Shown here: in pieces, positions 51,470-60,936 of the stretch
Position numbering within the stretch: position 1 is the first letter of the stretch
Layout: the number at the start of each line of letters is the position of its first letter
From: Cordilura impudica
Taxonomy: Eukaryota; Arthropoda; Insecta; Diptera; Scathophagidae
Direction of reading: 5' to 3'
Length of the DNA: 64,000 nt
NCBI GenBank assembly: GCA_963682025.1
Contig: OY821518.1
Span: 222,261,840-222,325,839 of the forward strand
Notes under the pieces: model-generated
The model's database searches: none
Told to the model about the DNA's origin: nothing
The model's input: only the letters and a program-made list of their open reading frames with translations
Position numbers and translations under genes: made by a program

Positions 51470-53020
51470 TATTCTTTCAAATCAATATCAGCGGCTTCAA
51501 ATCCACGAATACACATATGGTATTTTTTTTGACTATTCTCGAAACAGTCGAAGTAAAGAGCGAAATTATTTGGCTTATATCTCCACAATCCATTGAAAAC
51601 GGTGCCTTCAGAATTCATTAAACGCATAAAATGTTCCTTATTAACACAGTGGCCCGGCGAACGGAATTCATAATGCACCACTCTATGATAATCGAACTGT
51701 CCTTGAATGACTTTGGAGCAAGGTTCAGAAAATACACACACGAAACACACAATGTTCTGTTCAAAAGCAGCCAACACATATCTTTATTTTCATATCAATT
51801 ATGTGCGTTTCAAAATTTTCTACGGTACCCAACACAACCATGACTGTGTTCGTTTTAATATTTCGTTATTTACACGAACATTTTTGTATCACATACTTTT
51901 TGCTTCAATCACACATAAAGCACACATTTTTGAGTGTTGCTTTATTTGAAGTTGATGTTCTGGTACGTGTAGTGAAAAAAAACACAGAACATGTAAAATA
52001 AACAGGTTCGAGTTCAGTTATATTTTAAGTCGTGTTGTGGCTCGTGTAGTAAGAAACAACAGAACATGTACAGTAAACAGGTTCGAGTTCAGTTATATTT
52101 TAAGTCGTGTTTAAAATATAACTGAACTCGAACCTGTTTATTGTACATGTTGTGTTTTTTCTTACTACACGAGCCACAACACGACTTAAAATATAACTGA
52201 ACTCGAACCTGTTTATTTTACATGTTCTGTGTTTTTTTTCACTACACGTACCAGAACATCAACTTCAAATAAAGCAACACTCAAAAATGTGTGCTTTATG
52301 TGTGATTGAAAAAAAAAGTACGTGATAGAAAAATGTTCGTGTAAATAACGAAATATTAAAACGAACACAGTCGTGGTTGTGTTGGGCACCGAAGAAAATT
52401 TAAAAACAAACATAATTGATATGAAAATAAAAATATGTGTGTGTTGGTCTAAGTTATGTTTGTTTACATATATGTACGAGTTTTTTATTCAGTGTGTGTT
52501 TTTTTCTGAACTCTGCTTTGGAGTGATATTTTCGTTCTTGTTTCGCTTTTGCATGATATTCGCTTGATTGGTGCTTTAAGCATAGATTCAAGTCTTCACA
52601 CCCATTTAATTTTGGTAGTCAGAAGTATTAATGCGACGCTCTTAAAAAAATTGAGTGTTCTTGGAACCAATCGAAGTTTGACGAGTTTAAGGCACAAAAT
52701 GTATTTAAATGGTGTTAACTGATTCATTTGAAATTTCAACTGTATCAACCAGATCGGTAATGGTCAATCAAAAATCTTTGATGTCATTGATGTATTTTTC
52801 TTCAATTGATGTTTTTTTTCGTCCGAGTCACTCTTTGGATTCAACGCTTTCTCTGACTTCGTGGAACATTTTGCAACATTTGTAAATATATTTGACGACA
52901 TAACCTGATTATCGAAGGCTTCTGGGATAACCATAAGGTTTCTGCAAAATTTCACTTTGCAAACAAATTTTAAAGATAAAAAACCAGACACTGTTGAAAA
53001 CGCGAAAATCACTTTTAGTT
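51470..53020 (-). pseudogene. Mariner transposase remnant, interrupted
   Basis: Minus-strand order: FCRNLMVIPEAFDNQVMSSN (N-terminal region, about 52945-52885), DEKKHQLKKN, LVPRTLNFF (WVPR-LT motif, about 52660), WV-RLESMLK in place of the first catalytic region, SSEYHAKAKQERKYHSK, then (after the hAT MITE) VIQGQFDYHRVVHYEFRSPG, CVNKEHFMRLMNSEG, and the C-terminal KYHMCIRGFEAADIDLKE at 51470-51530. The DNAP-H and PPYSPDLAP catalytic regions are deleted. Several stops and frameshifts are present. The plus-strand ORFs over this region are shadows. Confidence 0.8.
51719..52515. mobile_element. 797-bp hAT-type palindromic MITE, perfect 8-bp duplication
   Basis: The ends are CAAGGTTCAGAAAATACACA (left) and CAGAGTTCAGAAAAAAACAC (right, reverse complement). 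CAGAG fits the hAT end consensus. CTTTGGAG flanks both sides exactly (51711-51718 and 52516-52523) and fits the hAT preference nTnnnnAn. Arms of about 320 bp (51769-52110 and 52112-52446) are nearly identical on opposite strands and contain smaller inverted repeats (TCAGTTATATTTTAAGTCGT). The two 66-codon ORFs in the arms mirror one another and are not genes. Its removal restores the mariner frame. Confidence 0.92.
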
Positions 53021-53065
53021 ACTAGTGAACCATTAAAGATATAGACATGAAATTTGCCAGAGATA

Positions 53066-53443
53066 ATCGGTCCTATTCCCATTGGCGTTGTCGTTTGAAA
53101 ACAAAATAAAACCGACAGTTTGGCATCACTGTTGGCGTTATCGACGTGTATCGAAAATATATTGGTATTCTCCATTTGAAACGAAGGTAATAACGACAAA
53201 GAAACCTTATTTTCTGTCGTCGCCATTGTTAGTATCGAAGTTGAAACGATAACAAAAAATTAAATTAGAAATGAAAATAACGACAGTGCAGCAATTTGTG
53301 TCCGAAATAACATCTGTCCGATAACTTATCTTCTTCGTTTCAATATATATCAAGAATGCCAATTTAGGAACGAGCGACGATAAAAACGACAACGACGTAG
53401 AAACTACAATTAAAACGACAACGCCAACGGGAATAGGCCCGAC
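53066..53443. mobile_element. 378-bp MITE with TA duplication
   Basis: The ends are ATCGGTCCTATTCCCATTGG (left) and GTCGGGCCTATTCCCGTTGG (right, reverse complement), both running into CGTTGTCGTTT. TA at 53064-53065 and 53444-53445 fits a Tc1/mariner-type MITE. It sits in the 5' part of the mariner and is noticeably CGA-rich (ACGACAACGACG). Small ORFs across it read the repeat. Confidence 0.7.
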
Positions 53444-53644
53444 TAAAACGAGTACATCAACCTTAAAAAAGAATGCTTGCCCAAATCGATAAATCCACAA
53501 AGCATAAATTGAAAAGTCACTTGTTCATTTGGACACAGTATTTTGTCTACTTCTTGACTTTTTTAACTTCCCTCGTAGTTAATGAAATATCAACACTGGG
53601 GTCAACTAATAGCTTGTAATTTACTACTGTAAAAATGGAAAAAA

Positions 53645-54440
53645 AACAAGTAAGAAAATTATAGTCGGTCTAGACCGACTATACGATACCCTATACCATG
53701 CGTTTAGAAACCCTATCTCTTAGGCCCAACTAACTGGACATAGAAAATAAGCAGAAACCAAATTTGAGTGGGATTTTTATTAATTTTTTTGGCTGCAGAT
53801 ATAAAAAAGTTCATATCGGATGCTACATCTATAAAGGGGCTAGGTCCAAAAATGGACCGATCCTGATCATGTTTGGTAAAGTCTCTTGTATTTTGCAAAA
53901 ATATGTACAAACAAAATTTGCGAAGAATCAGTGCAATATTTTTGTTTTTTAATAGATTTAACTGAAGATCGGGAAGCAGCTCTATATGGGGTCAAAGGGA
54001 TCATTTTTGGACTACTCATTAGCGGATGTAATGAACGCATACAAACCCAATTTGAGTAAGATCTATATGACAATTTGGATCTTATGGCAATTTATGTCGA
54101 TTTCATATGGGTAATTTGTATGGGGGCTAGGTCTGAACATGGACCGATTCTCACCAATTTCAATAGCGTTCATCCCATGGCCGATAAAAGCTTATGTACC
54201 AAATTTCATCAAAATATATTCATATTTGCGACCTGCAGTTTGATTACAAGCTTTACATGGACACACAGACGGACGGACGGACGGACGGACGGACGAACGG
54301 ACGGACATTGTTAAATCAACTCAGAAAGTGATTCTGATTCGATCGGTATAATTAAAGATGGGTCTAGGTCAAATATTTTTGGTTGTTACAAACAGCAGCA
54401 CAAAGTCATTATACCCAAACCACATAGTGTATAGGGTATA
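53645..54440 (+). repeat. Family B copy 7
   Basis: Full-length copy: AACAAGTAAGAAAATTATAG, palindrome, (GGAC)n at 54266-54306 with one GAAC variant, and the end CATAGTGTATAGGGTATA. Confidence 0.93.
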
Positions 54441-54514
54441 ATGAATTTTTGTGATAAAATATATCACCGAAACCAAGGAAAGCCATGAGACCCGTCATCC
54501 CACCATCAACTTAA

Positions 54515-54950
54515 ATGGTTAAGACGAGGTTTACTGAATTCCGTTGCGGTCGTACCAGCAAAAGTTACACCATGAAATAATATTGGTGACTAAAGTTGCA
54601 GGCATCTTAACTGAACGAGGATCTAACATTTTACATGTAAATTTGGAGATGAGGAGTCATTCCCATCGATTACCTTGAAAAGGCTAAAATGATCACCAAT
54701 GAATATTACTCACAGATTCGACATTGACTTGAAGCAAAAACCACTGCAAAGAAATGGCTCGGCGGTAAGAGATTTGTCTCGAATGAAGAGGTCATCACGG
54801 AAACAAGCAACTGTTTTGAGGACCTTGAGAAAATTGTTGTTTGGAAGGAATAAAAGAAATTGGAAAAACGCTGTACCACATGTTGACAAAATATATTTTA
54901 TTCCAGAAGTCTCTGAGTTATCAAACCGAAAATTCAAATTCATGTAGTTA
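54515..54950 (+). pseudogene. Irritans-type mariner transposase remnant
   Basis: Plus-strand blocks: RFTEFRCGRTSKS (N-terminal region), ILTERGSNILHVNLEMRS (region before the WVPR motif), DYLEKAKMITNEYYS (core block GI--IDYL-KGKTIN-EYY), then GGKRFVSNEEVITETSNCFE and KKLEKRCTTC (C-terminal region). Internal deletions remove the catalytic aspartates and there are stops. It lies between family B copies 7 and 8. It is a relative of 42776-43210, keeping a different set of blocks. Confidence 0.75.
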
Positions 54951-54960
54951 CATATTAAAA

Positions 54961-55742
54961 AAACAAGTAAAAAAATTATAGTCGGTCTAGACCGACTATA
55001 CGATACCCTATACCATGCCCTATCTCTTAGGCCCAACTAACTGGACATAGAAAATAAGCATAAACCAAATTTGAGTCTAATTTTTATTAATTTTTTTGGC
55101 TGCAGACATGAAAAAGTTCATATCGGATGCTAGATCTATATGGGGACTAAGTCAAAAAATGGACCGATCCTGATCATGTTTGGTAAAGTCTCTTGTATTT
55201 TGCAAAAATATATACAAACAAAATCTGAGAAGAATCAGTGCAATATTTTTGTTTTTTAATAGATTTAAGTGAAGATCGGGAAGCAGCTCTATGTGGGGCC
55301 AAAGGGATCATTTTTGGACTACACATTAATGGACGTAATGAACGCATAAAAAACCCAATTTGAGTAAGATCTATATGACAATTTGGATCTTATGACAATT
55401 TATGTCGATTTCATAGGGGTAATTTGTATGGGGGCTAGGCCTGAACATGGACCGATTCTCACCAATTTCAATAGCGTTCATCCCAAGGCCGATAAAAGCT
55501 TATATACCAAATTTCATCAAAATATATTCATATTTGCGACCTGCAGTTTGATTACAAGCTTTACATGGACACACAGACGGACGGACGGACGGACGGACGG
55601 ACGGACATTGTTAAATCAACTCAGAAATTGATTCTGATTCGATCGGTACAATTAAAGATGGGTCTAGGTCAAATATTTTTGGTTGTTACAAACAGCAGCA
55701 CAAAGTCATTATACCCAAACCACATAGTGGTAAAGGGTATAA
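54961..55742 (+). repeat. Family B copy 8
   Basis: Starts AACAAGTAAAAAAATTATAG with the same palindrome; lacks about 20 bp after CCATGC; (GGAC)n at 55577-55607. Ends CACATAGTGGTAAAGGGTAT. Highly similar to copy 7. Confidence 0.93.
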
Positions 55743-55760
55743 ATATGCACAAGTATTCTT

Positions 55761-56078
55761 ATGAGTCACACAACCAGCATTTTAAAACTCGTCTCATCAA
55801 TCTTTGAACGAGGTCTGCAAATACTTAGCACAGAACTCATCTATGGATTGCACTGCTACTCTTTCAAACTACTTTTAGTAATCTTTGTATTAATATATTT
55901 ATTCTGTTTGTGTGTTGCCACTGAGTTCCTCCTAGAAGGCTGTATTGATTTATATGAAATTTTTCTTCAACATTTTTTAGATTCACAATTTTACCGGATT
56001 GGCGTGGCACCTCCCATGCAAGGAAATTTTCAATATTTCGAGTACTATGATAGGGAGAGCTTTGAAAAATTTGTGTGA
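55761..56078 (+). other. Unrecognised 105-codon ORF with a hydrophobic segment
   Basis: ATG at 55761, a run of about 22 hydrophobic residues (LLLVIFVLIYLFCLCVA, residues ~38-54), then TEFLLEGCIDLYEIFLQHFL and APPMQGNFQYFEYYDRESF, stop at 56078. The C-terminal part looks more natural than chance. It precedes Helitron helicase remains, so it could be part of that element or old intervening sequence. A minus-strand ORF (55864-56142) overlaps it. I assign no function. Confidence 0.25.
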
Positions 56079-56194
56079 GGTCATATGTTGCTAATATGGT
56101 GGGTAGCCGTGCCGAAAATGGACGGGATGAGATGAGTAGCAATTGATTTATCTAATCGAGATTTGCAACGAGAACAATCATGTTTCAAAGCTTT

Positions 56195-56760
56195 AGGACT
56201 GTGGACCAATGTTCAAAAATTTAAATTAACAACAAATTTGCGTGTTCAACTTCAAAAAAATCCATTTGCCGAGCTATTCATTGTTGACTGAGCTACATAC
56301 TAGTCAGTTTATGCTGTGTTAGAAGATTTCGTGAATCTTGCAACTGAATCTTTAAATGCATTTTATTTGCCAGGTCTTCAGCCACATAATTTAATCTTGA
56401 GATATGGAGCACCAATTATACTGTTTCGAAACCTAAATGCGCGTAACGGAACATGATTCGTTATCGGGAAAATATTAGGTAACGTTACTGAATCGACAAT
56501 TATCAATGGCAAATTTAAAGAAGAGCATGTTTTATTGCCAAGAATACCAATGATTACAACAGATTCGTCTGGCATATGCAATGACAATCAACATCTCTCA
56601 AGGGCATTCGATGCAAGTGTGCGGCCTGGATTTGGAAATTTATGTGTTGCTCATATTAAATTATATGTAACCTGCTCCAGGGTTGGTAAGCCAAACGATT
56701 TGTTTGTATATGCCGAAAATAAAATAATATTTTCTAAGATCAGACGAACATTATATTATG
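56195..56760 (+). pseudogene. Helitron helicase remnant (C-terminal half)
   Basis: This would be the PIF1-like helicase part of a rolling-circle Helitron protein. Plus-strand blocks: LWTNVQKFKLTTNLRVQLQ then KNPFAELFIVD (helicase core, about 56200-56290), NLATESLNAFYLPG, QPHNLILRYGAPIILFRNLN (about 56378-56440), ILGNVTESTIINGKFKEEHV then LLPRIPMITTD (about 56480-56565), and KLYVTCSRVGKPNDLFVYAE (about 56665-56724, the last helicase motif). The FAMTINKAQGQSL motif has been replaced by a deletion near 56600. There are stops after IVD and NGT. It is a different element from the Helitron array at 11971-17420. Confidence 0.82.
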
Positions 56761-57665
56761 TTAAAAAAAAATAAATGGAGTTTATTAAATCGAAAGTAAA
56801 ATTTGAATTTAAAATAATCTACCGCAATTCAAATACATATCAAAACAAATCTTGGAATAAAATATTTTTTTTTTTAAGACGGAACAACGTTTGCCTGATC
56901 AGCTAGTAGACAAATATTCTTCTACAAGACGTAACTTGTGGTGGATTGTATTGGGAACAAAATCAAAGTCACTGTTTCTGTACCATTTAATAGTCTTCTT
57001 TGCTTAGTGGCAACTGGTTAAATCCAGTTAAATCATATAGCTTTGGAGGATATTTCTAGAGGACTGTATTAATATCCTTTCCTGCTAGACAAAGGCTATA
57101 TATAACTAAATCCGTTCGAAATACCCTACTTTTATTTTTTATGAAATTTATACACTTTTTGGTAAAATCTAATTGAAATGGTAGAATAAATAATTCAATT
57201 GTGAACTTAGCAAATAATGAATTTTTACATTTAAGGTCATCAAAGTACTCATTAAACAAATAAGTTTTTCGGCGGATAATTTTTTTTAGTAAGCTAATAC
57301 TCTTCAGAGTCGATTTATGTGGTTTTATGAAATTAAACAAATAAATAAACAAATAAATAAACAAATAAATAAAATACTTAATTTTTTTTTCGGTAAAATC
57401 GATGCAGCGACCTTAAAAAATCAAAAAAAATTTAAACAATATTTTGGGCATAAGTATTCATATTCCGCTTTAGAAGTTGCAAAAAAAAGTTTTTTTTAAG
57501 CACGCTACGAGCATTAAATATAAACAAATGGAAATATCGTGACTTTAACAAAAAAAAAAAAATAATAAATAATAAATAATAAATAAATAAAATAAAAATA
57601 CGTAGAGTAATTCGGGTTAAGACCCCTTTGACCATGTTCACAACCATTTCCGCATTTTCATTCAA
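56761..57665. other. AT-rich DNA with AAATA-type simple repeats
   Basis: Simple repeats (AAAC/AAAT)n at 57336-57375 and (AAAT/AAT)n at 57555-57600. The minus strand at 56880-57360 has protein-like snatches (KKTIKWYRNSDFDFVP near 57000; FRTDLVIYSLCLAGKDIN near 57080) that suggest another decayed element, but I cannot place them. Confidence 0.4.
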
Positions 57666-59555
57666 TAGTCAATCGATCTTGGACCTATTTTTATCAAACG
57701 TCCTGTTGTTCAACATGACAATTTCCCTTCTGTTTTACTAACAAACTAATTGACTGGTATTTATTACTTTTGTAATCGTTCAAAATAATCTTTCTTTGTT
57801 CCTATTCAGAAACCTTTAAATTGTTTGATTCCGTTACAGAAATTTTACAGAAATGTAAAATGTATCTGTTAAATTTCTTTAAAATTCTGCGAATAGGTAA
57901 TAAATTTCGATTGAAAATATTGATTTGTACAATTGTTTATCTTTTTATTCTGAACAATCTACTTAGTTTAATAAAATAGTTTCTTCTGCGGGTATAAAAC
58001 GTGCAATTTTTGTCGTAGTGAGATGTAAAACAAAACATTATAATAGTAATACTCAATTAAAATTTCTTATATTTGATAAAGAATATGTTATTCTTATATC
58101 CTTTAGATCCTTTCGTTTTGTAACTTTATTATTATTTATTTTTTTTTTAATTCATACTTCCTTCACTTCACTTTTAATTTTCTTTATTTCGTGCCATAAA
58201 AATAACAATTTTTTCACAATTATTTCTTTTATATTCACCAGGGGTTTTTGTTTTCTTTTGCATTCCTTTTATATTTTATAAAAAATTTTCATTTTCTTAA
58301 TTTTTTTTTAACGTTTGTAATTCAATTTTTTTTTTTTCAAATTTGTTTCTTTATATTTTTCGTACCACAGAAAACCAGATGATTATACTTAATTTAACTC
58401 CACTACCAAAACAGAAATTAGCGGCTTTCGCACCGTGTATACCAAAAACTCAAGTGACGCGACCAAGCAATATAATGAAACTGAGTTAAGCTTTTCAACT
58501 AACTTGGCTTACAAGCTTATAAAACCAACCAACAATAGTTAAAAAAAAAAACATACTACAGGAAATTCTCACTCACACATGAACTTTTACTGAGATTTGT
58601 TTTTGTTTCTTCAAATTGATTCAGTTAAAAGCTTTACTTGGACTAGCCAGGGTCTAAAAGTTTTATGTGAAAATAATATTTTGTAAAAGCACTCAGCAAG
58701 CTCAACATAAAAATCTCTGGCTTTAATGTTGTGTATTTGATTAAATGCTCATAATCAGCTTTTTTAATTGTGTATTGTAGTTTTAAGAGCACAGTTTAGA
58801 GTTTGTTTCAGTGTTAAAGTTGCCTTTTTAATGTTATAATCATCATGTTTAGCTTTTATTGAAGTAAAAAATTAAATAATTTTACAAATAATTCGCCTTT
58901 GCACAAAACGAACAAAATGTCAATAAATTTGAATAATGTTAAAAAATTTATCAACCAGGTATTTAATGTTTTATTTAATTCTTTATAATAATTACAATAA
59001 TAATAGTTTTTAATAGCTTTTCAATAAGCAAATTAAATTCAATAAAGTGCATGAACTATTTTTCCATAAAATCATTAAACCGAAACAATTTCTTACAATC
59101 ATTATCTTTTCTAGTTAATTCTTATTCCTCATTCCTAAGATTTAAAAATTTTATTTATAAGCAACAAGAAACTATCAGTTTCAGAGTTGGTTAAAAAAAA
59201 AAATATCTTCTAGTTAAAAGCAAAAGAACAGCTTGATAATGGCAAAACCTCAAAATAAAATCATAGATGTAGTAATATTAAATTAATGTTGAATATTACA
59301 ATATTTGGTTCTAAAGGAACTATTTCTGAATGGTGAAAAATACACAAATGCTAAGTAAAATTTGAAGTATAATATTCGTAGTCTGTTTACACCGCTTTAA
59401 ATTGGTTTTTATTACAGCGCAATATCTTTTTAATGGTCGACGTTGGTGGATTGATGTATGGTTCTTAACAAATTAAATTTTTTGGGTGTATTCTGTGATT
59501 TTTAAACTAAGCAAGTGCTGTGGTAGTAATTTTAAGTTCGTTAAGTGCCGTTTTT
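57666..59555. other. AT-rich DNA, no gene supported
   Basis: Two TATA-like boxes in slightly less AT-rich context, GGGTATAAAACG (57990-58001) and CTTATAAAACC (about 58516-58526), could be core promoters, but no coding sequence follows either. The 87-codon ORF at 58018-58281 is low-complexity and hydrophobic through T-richness. Confidence 0.4.
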
Positions 59556-60212
59556 AAACTCTCTCTTTTAACTCATGTGTCTGTCTGCCTGTCTGCCATG
59601 GGTGGACACCATTCCCCCTTATCCAAATGATCTGAAACTTAGCCCATAGTCTTGTCGTGACTACAGATTAATTTTGGGATAGTCACGCACAGTCACGCGT
59701 GGTCACGCACAGTCACGGAGTGATCTAAATGTCATTGCCCCTCATCCGATCGATCTCAAACTTGGTCCATACACTTGCTGCGAAAAAAGATTAACTTTGA
59801 CTTAGTCACGCACAGTCACACATGATCACGCACAGTCACGGAGTGATCTAAATGTCATTTCCCCTCATCCGACCGATCTGAAACTTGGTCGATATACTTG
59901 CTGTAAAGAAAGATCAAAATCGACATAGTCACGCGCAGTCACGCATAGTAACGCACAATCACGGAGTGATTTAAAACTCATTTTCCCTTATCCGATCGAT
60001 CTAAAACTTGGTCGATTGACTTGCTGTGAAAAAAGATTAAACCCCACTTCCCCTCATCCGATTGCTCTGAAACTTTGTCCATGGACTTGTTGTGGCCTAA
60101 GTTTAATTTTAAGCTGGTCACACACAGTCACGCCCAGTCACGGAGATATTGAAAACTCATATGCATAAGGAAAGAAATAGTTTTAATAAAAACTTTGTTT
60201 TTATGGGTTAGA
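59556..60212 (-). repeat. Family A dispersed repeat, copy 4
   Basis: Minus orientation. It runs from AAACTCTCTCTTTTAACTCA through GCCATGGGTGGACACC and four to five ~115-bp units to GTTTTTATGGGTTAGA. On the minus strand it starts A|TCTAACCC as in copies 2 and 3. Confidence 0.9.
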
Positions 60213-60228
60213 TTATTTATAATAACTA

Positions 60229-60607
60229 GCAGATTCCAGCCCTCGAAATTCAAGTGCAAATTCTAGGAAATTTTATTTTTTCATTAAGAAAAGACCCTAA
60301 AGGTATGCTAATCAATTATAGCCAATTCACAAATCAACACAAAAAAAAAAAACTCATTTTTATTACAAACATATTAAAAAAATAATAAACACACACATAG
60401 CATTGTATAATTTTTTGTATGTGTTAGTAGCAACTTTAAATGCAATTTACTCAAAATAAAGGAAAAGTTAAAAAAATCTGTAAATCTGGCGAACAGCTAA
60501 AAGGAAATACCTTTCAAATCATGTACTTTTGGTACAAATCGGGATAAAACGGTAGCACAAAACAACATCGGTCACAAGAAATCGCCTAGCCAATTAGTAT
60601 TATAGAT
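60229..60607 (-). mobile_element. 379-bp non-autonomous Helitron, copy 2
   Basis: On the minus strand it starts TCTATAATACTAATTGG after A and ends in CTAG (60229-60232) before T. The 3' hairpin is slightly broken here (CTCGAAATTCAAG). About 90% similar by eye to 12966-13336. It lies 16 bp from family A copy 4. Confidence 0.87.
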
Positions 60608-60936
60608 TATATTAACCATTTTCTGTTCTTTTTTTTATTATTTTTTAATTATATTTTTATTTATTTATTTTATTTGTTTATACACATAAATTAAATAAAT
60701 CACCCCTGAAAATGTCAACAACGTATTGACGAAACGTTGGGTAAAGCATGAAATGAATTTGTTTTTTGTTTTATTTGCATGGAACTAATCGACTAGTAAG
60801 CTCAATATCAGCAGATTAATAAAGCATCACTAAAAAAAAATCATGTGAGTCCGATCACAAGGGAGATGTGTAAACATCTAATAATTAAAGAAAACATCAA
60901 CATCATATTTTCCAGTGCATAAAAAATAAGTCGATT
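60608..60936. other. AT-rich spacer before the minisatellite
   Basis: Contains TGTCAACAACGTATTGACG (an imperfect inverted motif) and otherwise unique sequence. Nothing else recognised. Confidence 0.4.

Larger units (their letters stand above)
51417..53538 (-). mobile_element. Mariner element (about 0.94 kb net) split by a hAT MITE and a TA MITE
   Basis: The ends are CCATGTTCAAATGAAAAAAT (left) and CTGTGTCCAAATGAACAAGT (right, reverse complement). TA flanks both sides (51415-51416 and 53539-53540). The same family as the element at 34205-37594. Two later elements (51719-52515 and 53066-53443) lie inside it. Confidence 0.85.

Noticed and set aside
51801..52413. Two mirror-image 66-codon ORFs that look like a duplicated gene
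   Set aside because: They are the two arms of the hAT-type palindromic MITE; their similarity follows from the inverted repeat.
38133..55631. Recurring ORFs containing IYVDFIGVICMGARSEHGPI
   Set aside because: The same frame of the family B (INE-1-like) repeat; frames break at different places in each copy and the GGAC run varies in length.
56880..57364. Possible piggyBac-like coding remnant on the minus strand (KKTIKWYRNSDFDFVP)
   Set aside because: Only one short suggestive peptide; no catalytic residues, TTAA or termini found.
57990..58281. TATA-box promoter with an 87-codon gene
   Set aside because: GGGTATAAAACG is a plausible TATA box, but the ORF is a T-rich low-complexity reading and no supporting signals follow.
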